Assembly (NCBI RefSeq): GCF_039541815.1
Contig: NZ_BAABGY010000008.1
Location: forward strand, 248,001 to 312,000
Origin: Flavisolibacter amylovorans
GTDB taxonomy: Bacteria > Bacteroidota > Bacteroidia > Chitinophagales > Chitinophagaceae
Reading direction: 5' to 3'
Length of the DNA: 64,000 nucleotides
Positions 11,001 to 18,910 of the stretch are shown piece by piece. The notes beneath the pieces are model-generated. The model was not told where the DNA came from. It saw only the letters and a list, made by a program, of their open reading frames with translations, and searched no databases. The translations under genes and the position numbers were made by a program. Numbering within the stretch: the first letter of the stretch is position 1; each line of letters begins with the position of its first letter.

Positions 11001-11320
11001 TTTTCAATCCGATCACGCAGAACCAGCAATCTACCCGCTTCTTGTACCGGGGAGATTTCATCCGGCTGCGCAACGTTCGCCTGTCCTACAACCTGCCGGT
11101 AACGTTGACCCGCCGTCTGCGCATGGACCGTGTGAATTTCTTCGTAAATGCCACCAACCTTTTATTGTTTACAAAGTTTCCCGGATGGGATCCCGAAGTG
11201 GTGGGCACGATCGGTTTCCAGGATTTCAACAACCAGCCGCAGAACATCGCCGCCGGGCAAACGAACAGTGAGCCGCCGCAGGCACGCAACATCACTTTCG
11301 GTCTGCAACTCGGTTTCTAA
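8048..11320 (+). CDS. SusC/RagA-type TonB-dependent outer-membrane transporter
   Basis: About 1090 residues. A signal peptide (MKRWLLLLALLCSAVVFGQ) leads into a CarboxypepD_reg-like sandwich (VTVSGTVVSRSDKQPLEGIS). The TonB plug follows, with the SusC signatures LEDVVVVGFGTQ, YIIDGVPVD and IEVLKDAAASAIYGARAANG, then a long beta-barrel ending ARNITFGLQLGF. There is no STN domain, so no FecR/sigma signalling is expected; control probably comes from the AraC protein just upstream. Starts at 8048, 8057 and 8060 are all possible; reading further upstream enters the AraC gene. SusD follows after 18 bp, giving the standard energy-driven glycan importer. Confidence 0.96.
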   Translation: MFAMMKRWLLLLALLCSAVVFGQDRVTVSGTVVSRSDKQPLEGISVSVASDRNTGTTTDRSGKFTLLVPRNARLVVSGVGYPASEVAVGNRASLTIQLESTSAMLEDVVVVGFGTQSRRTLTGSVSRIRGDEVAQIASTNFQSALQGLAPGLSVANSSGMAGAPVRVRVRGTGSIFSSGDPLYIIDGVPVDAENSGLFANTGRGGAPPANPMSNIDPNDVESIEVLKDAAASAIYGARAANGVLLITTKKGKSGKTRINVNVSYGFNEATNKVDYLNGKEYMDLRAESIRNSLATGITFQGNLGGVPAIWLNGGYNQWFSNAVPPLNYDSSVAAQTAAQNINHFEDVFRKGKVITSSISAAGGNDRTQFFLSGNYQGEEGILHRNDFKRFSGRANVDHRINDRFKIGTQVSGSYSKNGVYPIGPLSQFAGGFNPGGFLNATNSVLPIFPKRNPNGTLFGVPQTVNNLVYLDENLYFNTVEQQRYLANIYGEYTITRGLTFRSEVGTDFVNQVNRLYMNPTITAGGTQGTLQGVADSRSRSSNTLNTNTYFTYKTGYKDHSFDVVAGSQYTGSTTRSSWIQGNLLPAAPTLNTTQVAGQISAQDRLDEFSYLSFFGRVNYNYKRKYLLGASVRRDGSSRFGANNRWANFPSLSAGWVLSEESFLRSSKAVSLLKLRASWGLTGNSNPGGVEPIAYGGYGIGGAFYGGAIGYPFRRVPALADNIRWERTEMIDLALDFGFFRNRINGSVNYYRRNTSDLILGAAPPPASGIVGGRNFANIASLRNDGIELNIGSKIIDGKNFKWQVDLNAAYNQNEVVSLGGLAPTAVAFGVNRTFVGMPLSTYWLPMYLGVDPQTGFEVYAGRMQKDGKEVLDANGYPVHDPNNRIVVDPFGRINGTTTNVNWEGISAPVNGKPGLPVWSGGLSNTLSYKGLSFAFLFTFNQGNWIYDEGARTQAFMLQTYRNVRREFVENRWQRPGDIASNPGVFFNPITQNQQSTRFLYRGDFIRLRNVRLSYNLPVTLTRRLRMDRVNFFVNATNLLLFTKFPGWDPEVVGTIGFQDFNNQPQNIAAGQTNSEPPQARNITFGLQLGF

Positions 11321-11338
11321 TCAAACAAAACAACTTTC

Positions 11339-13000
11339 ATGAAAAAGATATTTCTTTTTGCCACGACCGCTTTCCTCATTGCTGTGGGCAGTTGCAAAAA
11401 ATTGGAACTGCCACCTACGTTCGAGCTCGCATCCAGCGAGATCAACAAGAGCACCTCCAACCTCGATGGACTGATCAACGGGGCTTACGGTCGCTGGATC
11501 GCGCAGGGCGCCGGCAACCTCCAGTTTGCTTCCGGGTTCGACCACATCCTGTTTGCGGAGGCGATGGCCAGTGGCCGCACCACCTTTCCCTCACCGCAAA
11601 GCAGCGCGGCAGCCGTAACCAACCTCGCCTACAACTTCAGCCTGCTTGAAGACAACGCCGCGCTGGGCCGTCTTTCCCGAAACCTCTATGCGAGCATCGC
11701 CATGGCCAATAGCGTATTGTATTATGCACAATACGATCCTCCTCAGGACGCCGACTTCCCGATACAAAAAGGCCGGCTCCTAGGGGAAGCCTACTTCATT
11801 CGTGCCCTCTGCTTTTTTCAGGCGGTACGGTATTGGGGCCACCAGTACGGACATAATTCCAACGCGGCCGGCGGAGGGATTATGCTCGCGCTGGATATCT
11901 CGCGCGACGGCACGGTAGGTGTTGGGCGTAGCAGCGTCGAAGACGCCTACAGGCGTATCCTGAACGACCTGGATTCGGCGACCTTGTTGTTGCCGGCAAA
12001 CTACGACCCGGTGCAGCATGCAGCCTATCCGGCCTACCGCTTCCGGGCCAGCAAAGCGGCCGCAATCGCCCTGCAGGCCAAAGTGAACTTTCAGCAGGCG
12101 ACACCGGCATCGTACCAGAAGGCAAAAGAGCTGATCAACCGGGTGCTCGGCCCGACACCCGGAGCCATCGCTTCGACGCCGGAAACCGGTGGAAGAACAT
12201 TTGCCCTTCAAACAGACGTAAAAGTCCCGTTCAACGCAGTGGGATTTCAGGCGCCTCCTGCCAATTCCGAGGAGATCCTGCGGCTGGTCAACAACACGTC
12301 GGCCACGCAAGGATATACCACCGCGTCGCAAAACCTTACAAGTGAAAGTGGCGGCAATCCGTTCAACCGCGGGCAGGCCCGCTGGTTCCTCGCACGTCCC
12401 ACACCCAATCCGCCTGCAGGGTCACCGGTGAACACCAGCCCCTTATTCGACGACCCGCTGAATGACCGCCGCTTCACGGAACTGACCGCCAACTTTTCGT
12501 TTACAGGCGGCGTGGGTAACCAACGCTTCTCGCAAAAGTGGGGCTTGCAGACACAGCAAACGCTGATCGGGATGCAGTCGCTTCCCCTGCTCCGCGCGGC
12601 CGACCTGGTGATCATGCGCGCCGAGATCAATGCCGTGCAGGGAAACCTGGCGGATGCCCTGGCCGATTACAATTTGATACGGCGGAGAGCAATTACGGGA
12701 TACGCCGACCGGACCCTTGCGCACCCCGCGATTGGCGGAACGCAGGCCGGACTCATTGCCGAAATCGTTCAGGAGCGGAGACGCGAACTTTTATTTGAAG
12801 GCGACGAGTTCTGGAGCTGGAAGCGCATGGCTGCGTATAACGCGCAAAACGGCCCGGTGTACCCGGCTGCGGAAGTGGCCCCCCTTATCCGGGGCACACA
12901 AACATTCGCGTGGAACGCAAACCGCATCCTGCTGAAGATCGCGCTCGACGACTTGACCCTCAACCCGCAGTTGGGAACCGGCGCGCAGAACCCAGGATAG
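11339..13000 (+). CDS. SusD/RagB-type nutrient-binding outer-membrane lipoprotein
   Basis: The 553-residue lipoprotein has the signal MKKIFLFATTAFLIAVGSC, with the lipidated Cys at the end of VGSC. SusD helical segments follow: LDGLINGAYGRW, GEAYFIRALCFFQAVRYWG (about 148-166), YRFRASKAAAIALQAKV and the C-terminal RAADLVIMRAEINA and IVQERRRELLFEGDEFWSWKR. It caps the SusC barrel and binds the incoming oligosaccharide at the cell surface. Only 18 bp separate it from susC, and a hairpin followed by a T run lies just downstream, so susC and susD look like a self-contained transcription unit. Confidence 0.95.
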   Translation: MKKIFLFATTAFLIAVGSCKKLELPPTFELASSEINKSTSNLDGLINGAYGRWIAQGAGNLQFASGFDHILFAEAMASGRTTFPSPQSSAAAVTNLAYNFSLLEDNAALGRLSRNLYASIAMANSVLYYAQYDPPQDADFPIQKGRLLGEAYFIRALCFFQAVRYWGHQYGHNSNAAGGGIMLALDISRDGTVGVGRSSVEDAYRRILNDLDSATLLLPANYDPVQHAAYPAYRFRASKAAAIALQAKVNFQQATPASYQKAKELINRVLGPTPGAIASTPETGGRTFALQTDVKVPFNAVGFQAPPANSEEILRLVNNTSATQGYTTASQNLTSESGGNPFNRGQARWFLARPTPNPPAGSPVNTSPLFDDPLNDRRFTELTANFSFTGGVGNQRFSQKWGLQTQQTLIGMQSLPLLRAADLVIMRAEINAVQGNLADALADYNLIRRRAITGYADRTLAHPAIGGTQAGLIAEIVQERRRELLFEGDEFWSWKRMAAYNAQNGPVYPAAEVAPLIRGTQTFAWNANRILLKIALDDLTLNPQLGTGAQNPG

Positions 13001-13035
13001 ATAGTTTTTCTCATGAATACACTAGCAATCGTGAC

Positions 13036-13063
13036 GGGCCGCTATTTCGATGGCGGCCCTTTT
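13036..13063 (+). terminator. Rho-independent terminator after susD
   Basis: GGGCCGC (13036-13042) pairs perfectly with GCGGCCC (13053-13059) across a ten-base loop, and TTTT follows. It sits 35 bp after the susD stop and before the permease operon, which separates the two units. Confidence 0.65.
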
Positions 13064-13222
13064 CCAGGCGCACGGGAAAGAGAGCCGTGATACGATTTGT
13101 TACGAGCCGGGCTGGTGCCCTAGCTACCGGATCACCGCGCGTTCCGGATCATCACCCGAATCGTCGCTGATGCACGTGGGCTTCCGCTGCGTAAAAGACA
13201 TTGACTAAACCCTACGAACTCC

Positions 13223-14641
13223 ATGAGTGAACAGCCAAAGGCGTCGCTGAACCAACAGCTGGACGCGATCAACGACTACGAGCGGCAGCCGGTGCCGGAA
13301 CATAAGACAAAAGGATTCAAGGACTTTCTTGCCCTCGTGGCCGGCGAGCACATCGCCGGTACCGAGTTCGTGATCGGGCCCTTGTTTGTACTGCATGGCG
13401 CATCGGCCACCGATGTGGTGCTTGGGCTGTTGTTCGGGAATATCCTCGCCACGCTGAGCTGGACCTTTATCTGCGCTCCTCTGGCCGTAAAAACACGGCT
13501 TACCTTGTTTTACCAGCTGGAGCGCATTTGCGGATACAAGCTGGTGTCCATCTTCAATGCATTGTCCGGCCTGCAGGCGGTAGCTTTTGCAGCTTTCATG
13601 GCGGTCGTTTCGGCCGGGGCAATCGGGTTGGTTGCCGGCCTCGATACACCCGGCTTCACGCAGATGCTTCCCAACGGGCCCTCCTGGATCATACTCGTTT
13701 CAGTTCTGGTGGCCCTCATCACCATCATCGCGATACAGGGAATCGACTGGGTGTCGCGCTTCGCCAAGATCAGCACGCCCTGGATGCCCTGGGTGTTCCT
13801 TTCCGCGGGCATCGCCACGCTGCCACAGCTGGGTGTCAACTCCATCAGCGATTTCTGGTCGGTGGCGAACACCACGATCTGGACCGGCACGCCCGCTCCC
13901 GGCATGGCCAAGTACGGCTTGTGGCATATCCTGTTTTTCTCCTGGCTGTGCAATACGGCCATGCACATTGGTCTGAGCGATACGTTCATCTACCGGTATG
14001 CGCGGAAGTCCTATTATGGACTCGCCTCCATCGCGGGCATGTTCATCGGGCACTTCATGGCCTGGATCTCTTCGGGAATACTTTGCGCCGCCGCCTTGCG
14101 GTCGGGCATCGCTGACCCGACACCGGGGCAGGTGGCCAGCATCGGTGCGGGTCTGGCAGGTGTGATCTGTGTAGTGATCGCCGGCTGGACGACGGCCAAC
14201 CCCACGCTGTACCGCGCGGGTCTTGCCGTGCAAGGCATCTTTCCCAACACGAAGCGTTGGAAGATCACCGCCTGGCTCGGCGTGCTGGCGGCAGTGATCG
14301 CCTCTTTTCCAGGCGTGGTGTCCAAACTGGATTCCCTGCTGGCGTGGTTTGCGCTGATCGCGGCGCCAGTGGGCGCAATCGTGGTGCTTGAAGTGTATGT
14401 CTTCGACCGGCTTCATCTAGAACGCGATTATTCCCATAAGCGCAACGGGATCGTCAACTGGGCGGTCGCGGCTACATGGGTCGGGGCCCTGGCGATTTGC
14501 TGGCTCCTCTACGAGTGGTGGGACCTCGACTTCTTTTTCTTCATGGCCATTCCCGGTTGGTTCATCGCCGCCTTCCTTTATATCATTTTCTCCAAGGTCA
14601 TGCAACGCTCTCCCACAACCGTTCAATTATCACGCGTATGA
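13223..14641 (+). CDS. NCS1/purine-cytosine-permease-like secondary transporter
   Basis: The 472-residue integral membrane protein has about twelve hydrophobic segments after a hydrophilic N-terminus. Resemblance to the nucleobase:cation symporter-1 family lies in the N-terminal FKDFLALVAGEHIAGTEFVIGP, the LQAVAFAAFMAVVSAG segment and the late motif ANPTLYRAGLAVQGIF, which matches the NCS1 position after TM8. Known NCS1 substrates are nucleobases, nucleosides, hydantoins and related heterocycles; none is known to be a plain sugar. The gene opens an operon of rhamnose-type catabolic genes, so its cargo is of interest: a deoxysugar or an N-glycoside would fit. Its stop overlaps the start of the next small gene (ATGA). 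Another permease family is possible. Confidence 0.65.
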   Translation: MSEQPKASLNQQLDAINDYERQPVPEHKTKGFKDFLALVAGEHIAGTEFVIGPLFVLHGASATDVVLGLLFGNILATLSWTFICAPLAVKTRLTLFYQLERICGYKLVSIFNALSGLQAVAFAAFMAVVSAGAIGLVAGLDTPGFTQMLPNGPSWIILVSVLVALITIIAIQGIDWVSRFAKISTPWMPWVFLSAGIATLPQLGVNSISDFWSVANTTIWTGTPAPGMAKYGLWHILFFSWLCNTAMHIGLSDTFIYRYARKSYYGLASIAGMFIGHFMAWISSGILCAAALRSGIADPTPGQVASIGAGLAGVICVVIAGWTTANPTLYRAGLAVQGIFPNTKRWKITAWLGVLAAVIASFPGVVSKLDSLLAWFALIAAPVGAIVVLEVYVFDRLHLERDYSHKRNGIVNWAVAATWVGALAICWLLYEWWDLDFFFFMAIPGWFIAAFLYIIFSKVMQRSPTTVQLSRV

Positions 14642-14820
14642 GAAAGGCATTGATACTGGCCGGATATATCGGTCTTACGCTCACAGCACTTCCTGCGTTT
14701 CTCGTTTTCGCGGGACGCCTCTCGTTCGATCAGTACAAGGCACTCATGATCGGCGGCGCCGTGCTTTGGTTTTCGACAGCGCCCTTTTTCATTGACAAGA
14801 AAACGAAATCACCCCGGTAA
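14638..14820 (+). CDS. Small two-helix membrane protein, translationally coupled to the permease
   Basis: A 60-residue protein whose ATG overlaps the permease stop (ATGA at 14638-14641). Residues 4-25 and about 35-52 are hydrophobic (ALILAGYIGLTLTALPAFLVF and KALMIGGAVLWFSTAPFFI), with a basic C-terminal tail, DKKTKSPR. I do not recognise the family. The coupling and two-helix form suggest an accessory subunit or stabiliser of the transporter, much as small membrane proteins accompany some secondary carriers; that is inference. Confidence 0.7.
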   Translation: MRKALILAGYIGLTLTALPAFLVFAGRLSFDQYKALMIGGAVLWFSTAPFFIDKKTKSPR

Positions 14821-14829
14821 GTACACATC

Positions 14830-16791
14830 ATGCAACTGACGCAAGAACGATATTTTGACAAAGTGCTGGGCGGCTGGGTCGGCAAATGTGCCGGCGGCAT
14901 CCTGGGCGCGCCGATCGAAGGCTTCAAGCGCTTCAACAACATCGAAATCAACGACGCGCTTTTCGATACCAACTTTCCGAACGACGATCTTGACCTCCAG
15001 GTGCTGTGGCTCGACATGGTGATGCGCAAGGGCCCGCAGGTGCGTGAGCGTGATTTTGCGGAGCACTGGCTGGCGCATGTGGGATTCCCCTGGAACGAAT
15101 ACGGTATCGCCACGCGCAACCTGCGGGCCGGCATCCTGCCCCCCGAAAGCGGCCGCGTCAACAACAGCTATTGGAAAAACAGCATGGGTTGCCCCATCCG
15201 GAGCGAGATCTGGGGGATGCTCTGTGCCGGACGTCCGGATCGAGCCGCTTTCTATGCCGGCATCGATGGCAGCCTCGATCATGAAGGCTTCAGTGTACAC
15301 GCCGAACAATACCTGTCGGCTTGCGCGGCAATCGCTTTCTTCGAAGAGGATGTCACGAAGGTGCTGCTGCAGGCGCTGAACGTGATTCCGGCCGACTGCC
15401 TGATGGCAACGATGGTGCACCGCGTTGAGGGCTGGCAGAAAAGCCTGCCTGCTGATGTAGTGGTGCGGAAAATCAAGAGCGCCTACGGCGATGCGGACTT
15501 TACCTCGGCGCCGATGAATATCGCGTTTACGCTGTTCGCGCTGTTTCGATCCAATGGCGACTTTTCGTGCATTACGGAGGCGCTGCACATGGGCCACGAC
15601 AGCGACTGTATCGTGGCTACGGCAGGTGCCCTGGTGGGCATCATCAGTGGCTATGAGCGCATCCCTGACGTTTGGAAGCGCCGTGTCGGCAACGAGCTGC
15701 TCATCAGCGATGCGATCACCGGGATTACTAAGCCGGCTACGATCTCCGAGCTGGCGGAGTGGACCTGCCGTGAAGGCGATCGCTTCCGGAAGTATTTCGA
15801 CGATGCGGGTACACCGGCGCCAGGAAAATATAGTGTGACTGCAACGTTGCCCCGCTGGGATGATTTGCGGATGCCGGATACCCACCTGTTGCGTCTTTGT
15901 TATGAAAACCTATTGGCCACACCGCAACAGGTAGCGCTCCGAAATGCCGCCGCACCCGATGATGGCCAATCCAAGGCGGGCGCGCAACACGTTGGTCCTT
16001 TCGAACGAAAGACGTTCGAACTACCGGTCAGGGTGGCCCTCCCCGACGGACCTGCCACTACGCTTAAAGCTCCTGTAGCGATTTGGGTTGACGGCACGCA
16101 GGTTGGTACAGAGGAGATCGGTATCCCGTACTTCGGGAATTGGTTGCTGCTGGGTCCGTTCATTCAGGATGATCGTCGACTCGAGCCCTGCCATCCCCGG
16201 TTTCCCGATCACGGCGCGAGCGGCCTTCCCTCGGTGCAGTATATGAACCATGATGCGGTGGATACCGACACGAGCTTCCTCTCGCCGCAGGAAGTAGCGC
16301 GCATCGCGCGCGCTGGAAATTGGGATCGCTGCCCCTTTGAGGTGGCGCGCGTTCATTGCGCTTCTTTCGAGATTCCGCTCCAGCAAGGATATGGCAAAGG
16401 CGAGCGCACCTTGTACTTATATGCCGAGGTAGAGCTGGTTGCCGCTGCGGAAAAATGGATCAGCATGGGCTGTACCGGCTTGTTCGACGTCTTCATCAAT
16501 GAAAAAGTCGTATACCGCTCCCGGGAGATTCGCCGCTGCTGGCCTGGCGCGCACAGCTTCCGGCATTTTTTCCGGCCGGGAAGAAACAGTATTTGCATCC
16601 GACTCACCTGCGTCATCGACGAAACCCGGCTTCAGTTCGGACTCAAGGATTTTGCAGGACAGCATCCGCACCAGAGTCATTGGAGTCTTACTCTTCCGCA
16701 TGTTCCCGTGCCCGTCGGCGTTTCTGAAAATGCTCATTCAGCAGAAAAAGCGCTGTATGAAAATTTCTCCGTCAAAACAGAAGACATATGA
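14830..16791 (+). CDS. ADP-ribosylglycohydrolase-family enzyme with extra C-terminal beta domain
   Basis: The 653-residue protein has no signal peptide, so it is cytoplasmic. Residues 8-340 follow the ADP-ribosylglycohydrolase (DraG/ARH) fold. The opening block is LGGWVGKCAGGILGAPIEGF (13-32), the first metal-ligand acid cluster is NDDLD (51-55), and the second is GHDSDCIVATAGALVG (255-270), matching the family GxDxDTxAxxxG pattern. D52, D53, D257 and D259 are therefore the likely dinuclear-metal ligands. Residues about 370-640 form a separate beta-rich region (NWLLLGPFIQDD, TGLFDVFINEKVV) that I do not recognise. Family members cleave N- or O-glycosidic bonds to ribose-like sugars. Between a nucleobase-type permease and rhamnose enzymes, this one may release a sugar from an imported glycoside. 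It overlaps the next gene by ATGA. Confidence 0.8.
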   Translation: MQLTQERYFDKVLGGWVGKCAGGILGAPIEGFKRFNNIEINDALFDTNFPNDDLDLQVLWLDMVMRKGPQVRERDFAEHWLAHVGFPWNEYGIATRNLRAGILPPESGRVNNSYWKNSMGCPIRSEIWGMLCAGRPDRAAFYAGIDGSLDHEGFSVHAEQYLSACAAIAFFEEDVTKVLLQALNVIPADCLMATMVHRVEGWQKSLPADVVVRKIKSAYGDADFTSAPMNIAFTLFALFRSNGDFSCITEALHMGHDSDCIVATAGALVGIISGYERIPDVWKRRVGNELLISDAITGITKPATISELAEWTCREGDRFRKYFDDAGTPAPGKYSVTATLPRWDDLRMPDTHLLRLCYENLLATPQQVALRNAAAPDDGQSKAGAQHVGPFERKTFELPVRVALPDGPATTLKAPVAIWVDGTQVGTEEIGIPYFGNWLLLGPFIQDDRRLEPCHPRFPDHGASGLPSVQYMNHDAVDTDTSFLSPQEVARIARAGNWDRCPFEVARVHCASFEIPLQQGYGKGERTLYLYAEVELVAAAEKWISMGCTGLFDVFINEKVVYRSREIRRCWPGAHSFRHFFRPGRNSICIRLTCVIDETRLQFGLKDFAGQHPHQSHWSLTLPHVPVPVGVSENAHSAEKALYENFSVKTEDI

Positions 16792-18899
16792 CAACCGTTT
16801 ATAAACATGTAAGCTATTTGTGGGATGAGGCCCGGGCCGCCGAACTAGCGGGCGACGAAGTAGGGCTTTTGATCTATCGATCGAACCTGCTGGGCGCTGA
16901 TCTCCGGATCACGAACTATGGCGGCGGGAACACTTCCTGCAAGACAACGGAACGCGACCCGCTTACCGGGCACGATACCGAAGTGCTCTGGGTAAAAGGC
17001 TCAGGCGGCGATATCGGTACGCTCACCCGGGACGGACTTGCGGGATTGTACGTAGACCGTTTGCACCGGCTTCGCAAGGTGTATCGCGGCCGCGAACACG
17101 AGGATGAAATGGTGGAACTGCTGCAGCACTGCATTTTTGACCTCGCGTCAAAAGCGCCTTCGATCGACACGCCGCTGCATGGGTTGCTGCCCTTCAAACA
17201 CATCGATCACCTCCATCCCGATGCCGCGATCGCCATCGCGGCCGCCCGCGACGGAAAGCAGATCACCCGGGAGTTGTTCGACGGAAAGATCGGCTGGCTG
17301 GATTGGCAACGTCCGGGCTTCGACCTCGGGCTGAAGCTGCTGGAATGCGTGGAGCATCACCCGGCCCTCATCGGGGTCATGCTCGGCGGCCATGGACTCT
17401 TTACCTGGGGCGATTCGGCGCATGCCTGCTATGTCAACTCGCTCGATGTGATTGAGCAATGCGGGCGTTATATCGACGAGGCCACAAGGAGTAAGGGCAC
17501 CGTGTTCGGGGGCATGAAGCGCACAACTCGGGCTGCGGAAGAGCGCCGGGCGCAGGCCGTGGCCCTGATGCCCGTGCTGCGCGGGCTCTGTTCTTCGGCA
17601 CGCCCGATGATCGGGCATTTCACCGACGACGACCGGGTACTCGAATTCATCGCTTCAAATGACCTCGAACGCCTCGCTGCAATGGGCACCTCCTGTCCCG
17701 ATCATTTTCTTCGGACCAAGATTTCGCCTCTTGTATTGGAACTTCCCGCCGACGCGGATCTTTCCGATGCGCCTGCGCTGCGGGACAGGCTCGTCACCCA
17801 GTTCGAATCCTACCGGGAGGGATACCGTACCTACTATGAAATGCACCGGGGTGCCGACAGCCCGCCAATGCGGGATCAAAACCCGGTGGTCATCCTGTAT
17901 CCCGGTGTGGGCCTTTTCAGCTTTGCGAAAGATAAGGCCACTGCCCGCGTGGCTGCCGAATTCTACATCAATGCCATCAATGTGATGCGTGGTGCAGAAG
18001 CAGTGTCGGAGTATACCGCGCTTCCGCGCCCGGAAGCCTTTGCGATTGAATACTGGCTGCTTGAAGAAGCGAAGCTGCAACGGATGCCGAAACCAAAGCC
18101 CTTGTCTGGAAAGGTGGCCCTGGTAACGGGAAGCGCCGGTGGGATCGGAAAGGCCATTGCCCTCCGCTTCGCACGCGAAGGCGCCTGCGTGCTGATCAAT
18201 GACATGAATACCGCGCGCCTGCTCGAAGCGGAACAGGAGCTGCGCCAATGTCTGAGCAAGGACCAGTTTATCGTGGCCCCGCTCGACGTCACAAAGCCGG
18301 ATACGATCCGTTCGGCAGCGGAGGCCGCCGTTCTGGCTTTTGGCGGCCTGGATATCATCGTCAATAATGCCGGTCTTTCCATTTCGAAAACGATCGAGGA
18401 GCATTCCGGGCAGGAGTGGGACCTTCTGTACGACGTACTCGTGAAGGGCCAGTTCCTCGTAACGCAAAAAGGCGTCGAGATCCTGCGCCGGCAAGCAATG
18501 GGTGGTGATATCCTCAACATCGTAAGTAAGAACGCTTTGGTGAGTGGACCCAACAACGCGGGCTACGGCTCCGCAAAGGCAGCGCAACTGCACCTGTCGC
18601 GGCTCAGTGCTGCCGAGCTGGGACAGGATGGCATTCGGGTAAATGCTGTCAATCCCGACGCGGTGATTGCCGGTTCCAATATCTGGAGCGGGGGATGGGC
18701 CGAGGGCAGGGCGAAAGCCTACGGCGTGCCGGTAGACGAGCTGCCGGAGTATTATGCCCGGCGCACACTCCTGCAAACGGTGATCGAGCCGGATGATATC
18801 GCCAATGCCTGCTTTGCCTTTGTGGGCGGGCTGCTGGGCAAGTCGACAGGTAACGTTTTAAATGTGGATGGAGGGGTCCCTGCGGCCTTCGTTCGATAA
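16788..18899 (+). CDS. rhaEW: Bifunctional rhamnulose-1-phosphate aldolase / L-lactaldehyde dehydrogenase
   Basis: The 703 residues fuse two enzymes. Residues 1-430 are a class II aldolase: the zinc-type histidines are H138, H141 and H143 in FKHIDHLHPDA, and H202 is in LGGHGLFTWG. It splits rhamnulose-1-phosphate into DHAP and L-lactaldehyde. Residues 440-703 are a short-chain dehydrogenase with the nucleotide loop TGSAGGIG (447-454), NNAG (526-529), Ser580 and the YxxxK pair Y593/K597. It would oxidise L-lactaldehyde to L-lactate with NAD+. The start overlaps the glycohydrolase stop, and the isomerase follows after 11 bp. This fused form is known from RhaEW-type rhamnose pathways. Aldolases of this group may also accept other deoxysugar 1-phosphates. 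Confidence 0.92.
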   Translation: MTTVYKHVSYLWDEARAAELAGDEVGLLIYRSNLLGADLRITNYGGGNTSCKTTERDPLTGHDTEVLWVKGSGGDIGTLTRDGLAGLYVDRLHRLRKVYRGREHEDEMVELLQHCIFDLASKAPSIDTPLHGLLPFKHIDHLHPDAAIAIAAARDGKQITRELFDGKIGWLDWQRPGFDLGLKLLECVEHHPALIGVMLGGHGLFTWGDSAHACYVNSLDVIEQCGRYIDEATRSKGTVFGGMKRTTRAAEERRAQAVALMPVLRGLCSSARPMIGHFTDDDRVLEFIASNDLERLAAMGTSCPDHFLRTKISPLVLELPADADLSDAPALRDRLVTQFESYREGYRTYYEMHRGADSPPMRDQNPVVILYPGVGLFSFAKDKATARVAAEFYINAINVMRGAEAVSEYTALPRPEAFAIEYWLLEEAKLQRMPKPKPLSGKVALVTGSAGGIGKAIALRFAREGACVLINDMNTARLLEAEQELRQCLSKDQFIVAPLDVTKPDTIRSAAEAAVLAFGGLDIIVNNAGLSISKTIEEHSGQEWDLLYDVLVKGQFLVTQKGVEILRRQAMGGDILNIVSKNALVSGPNNAGYGSAKAAQLHLSRLSAAELGQDGIRVNAVNPDAVIAGSNIWSGGWAEGRAKAYGVPVDELPEYYARRTLLQTVIEPDDIANACFAFVGGLLGKSTGNVLNVDGGVPAAFVR

Positions 18900-18910
18900 T
18901 ATACGAGCTT

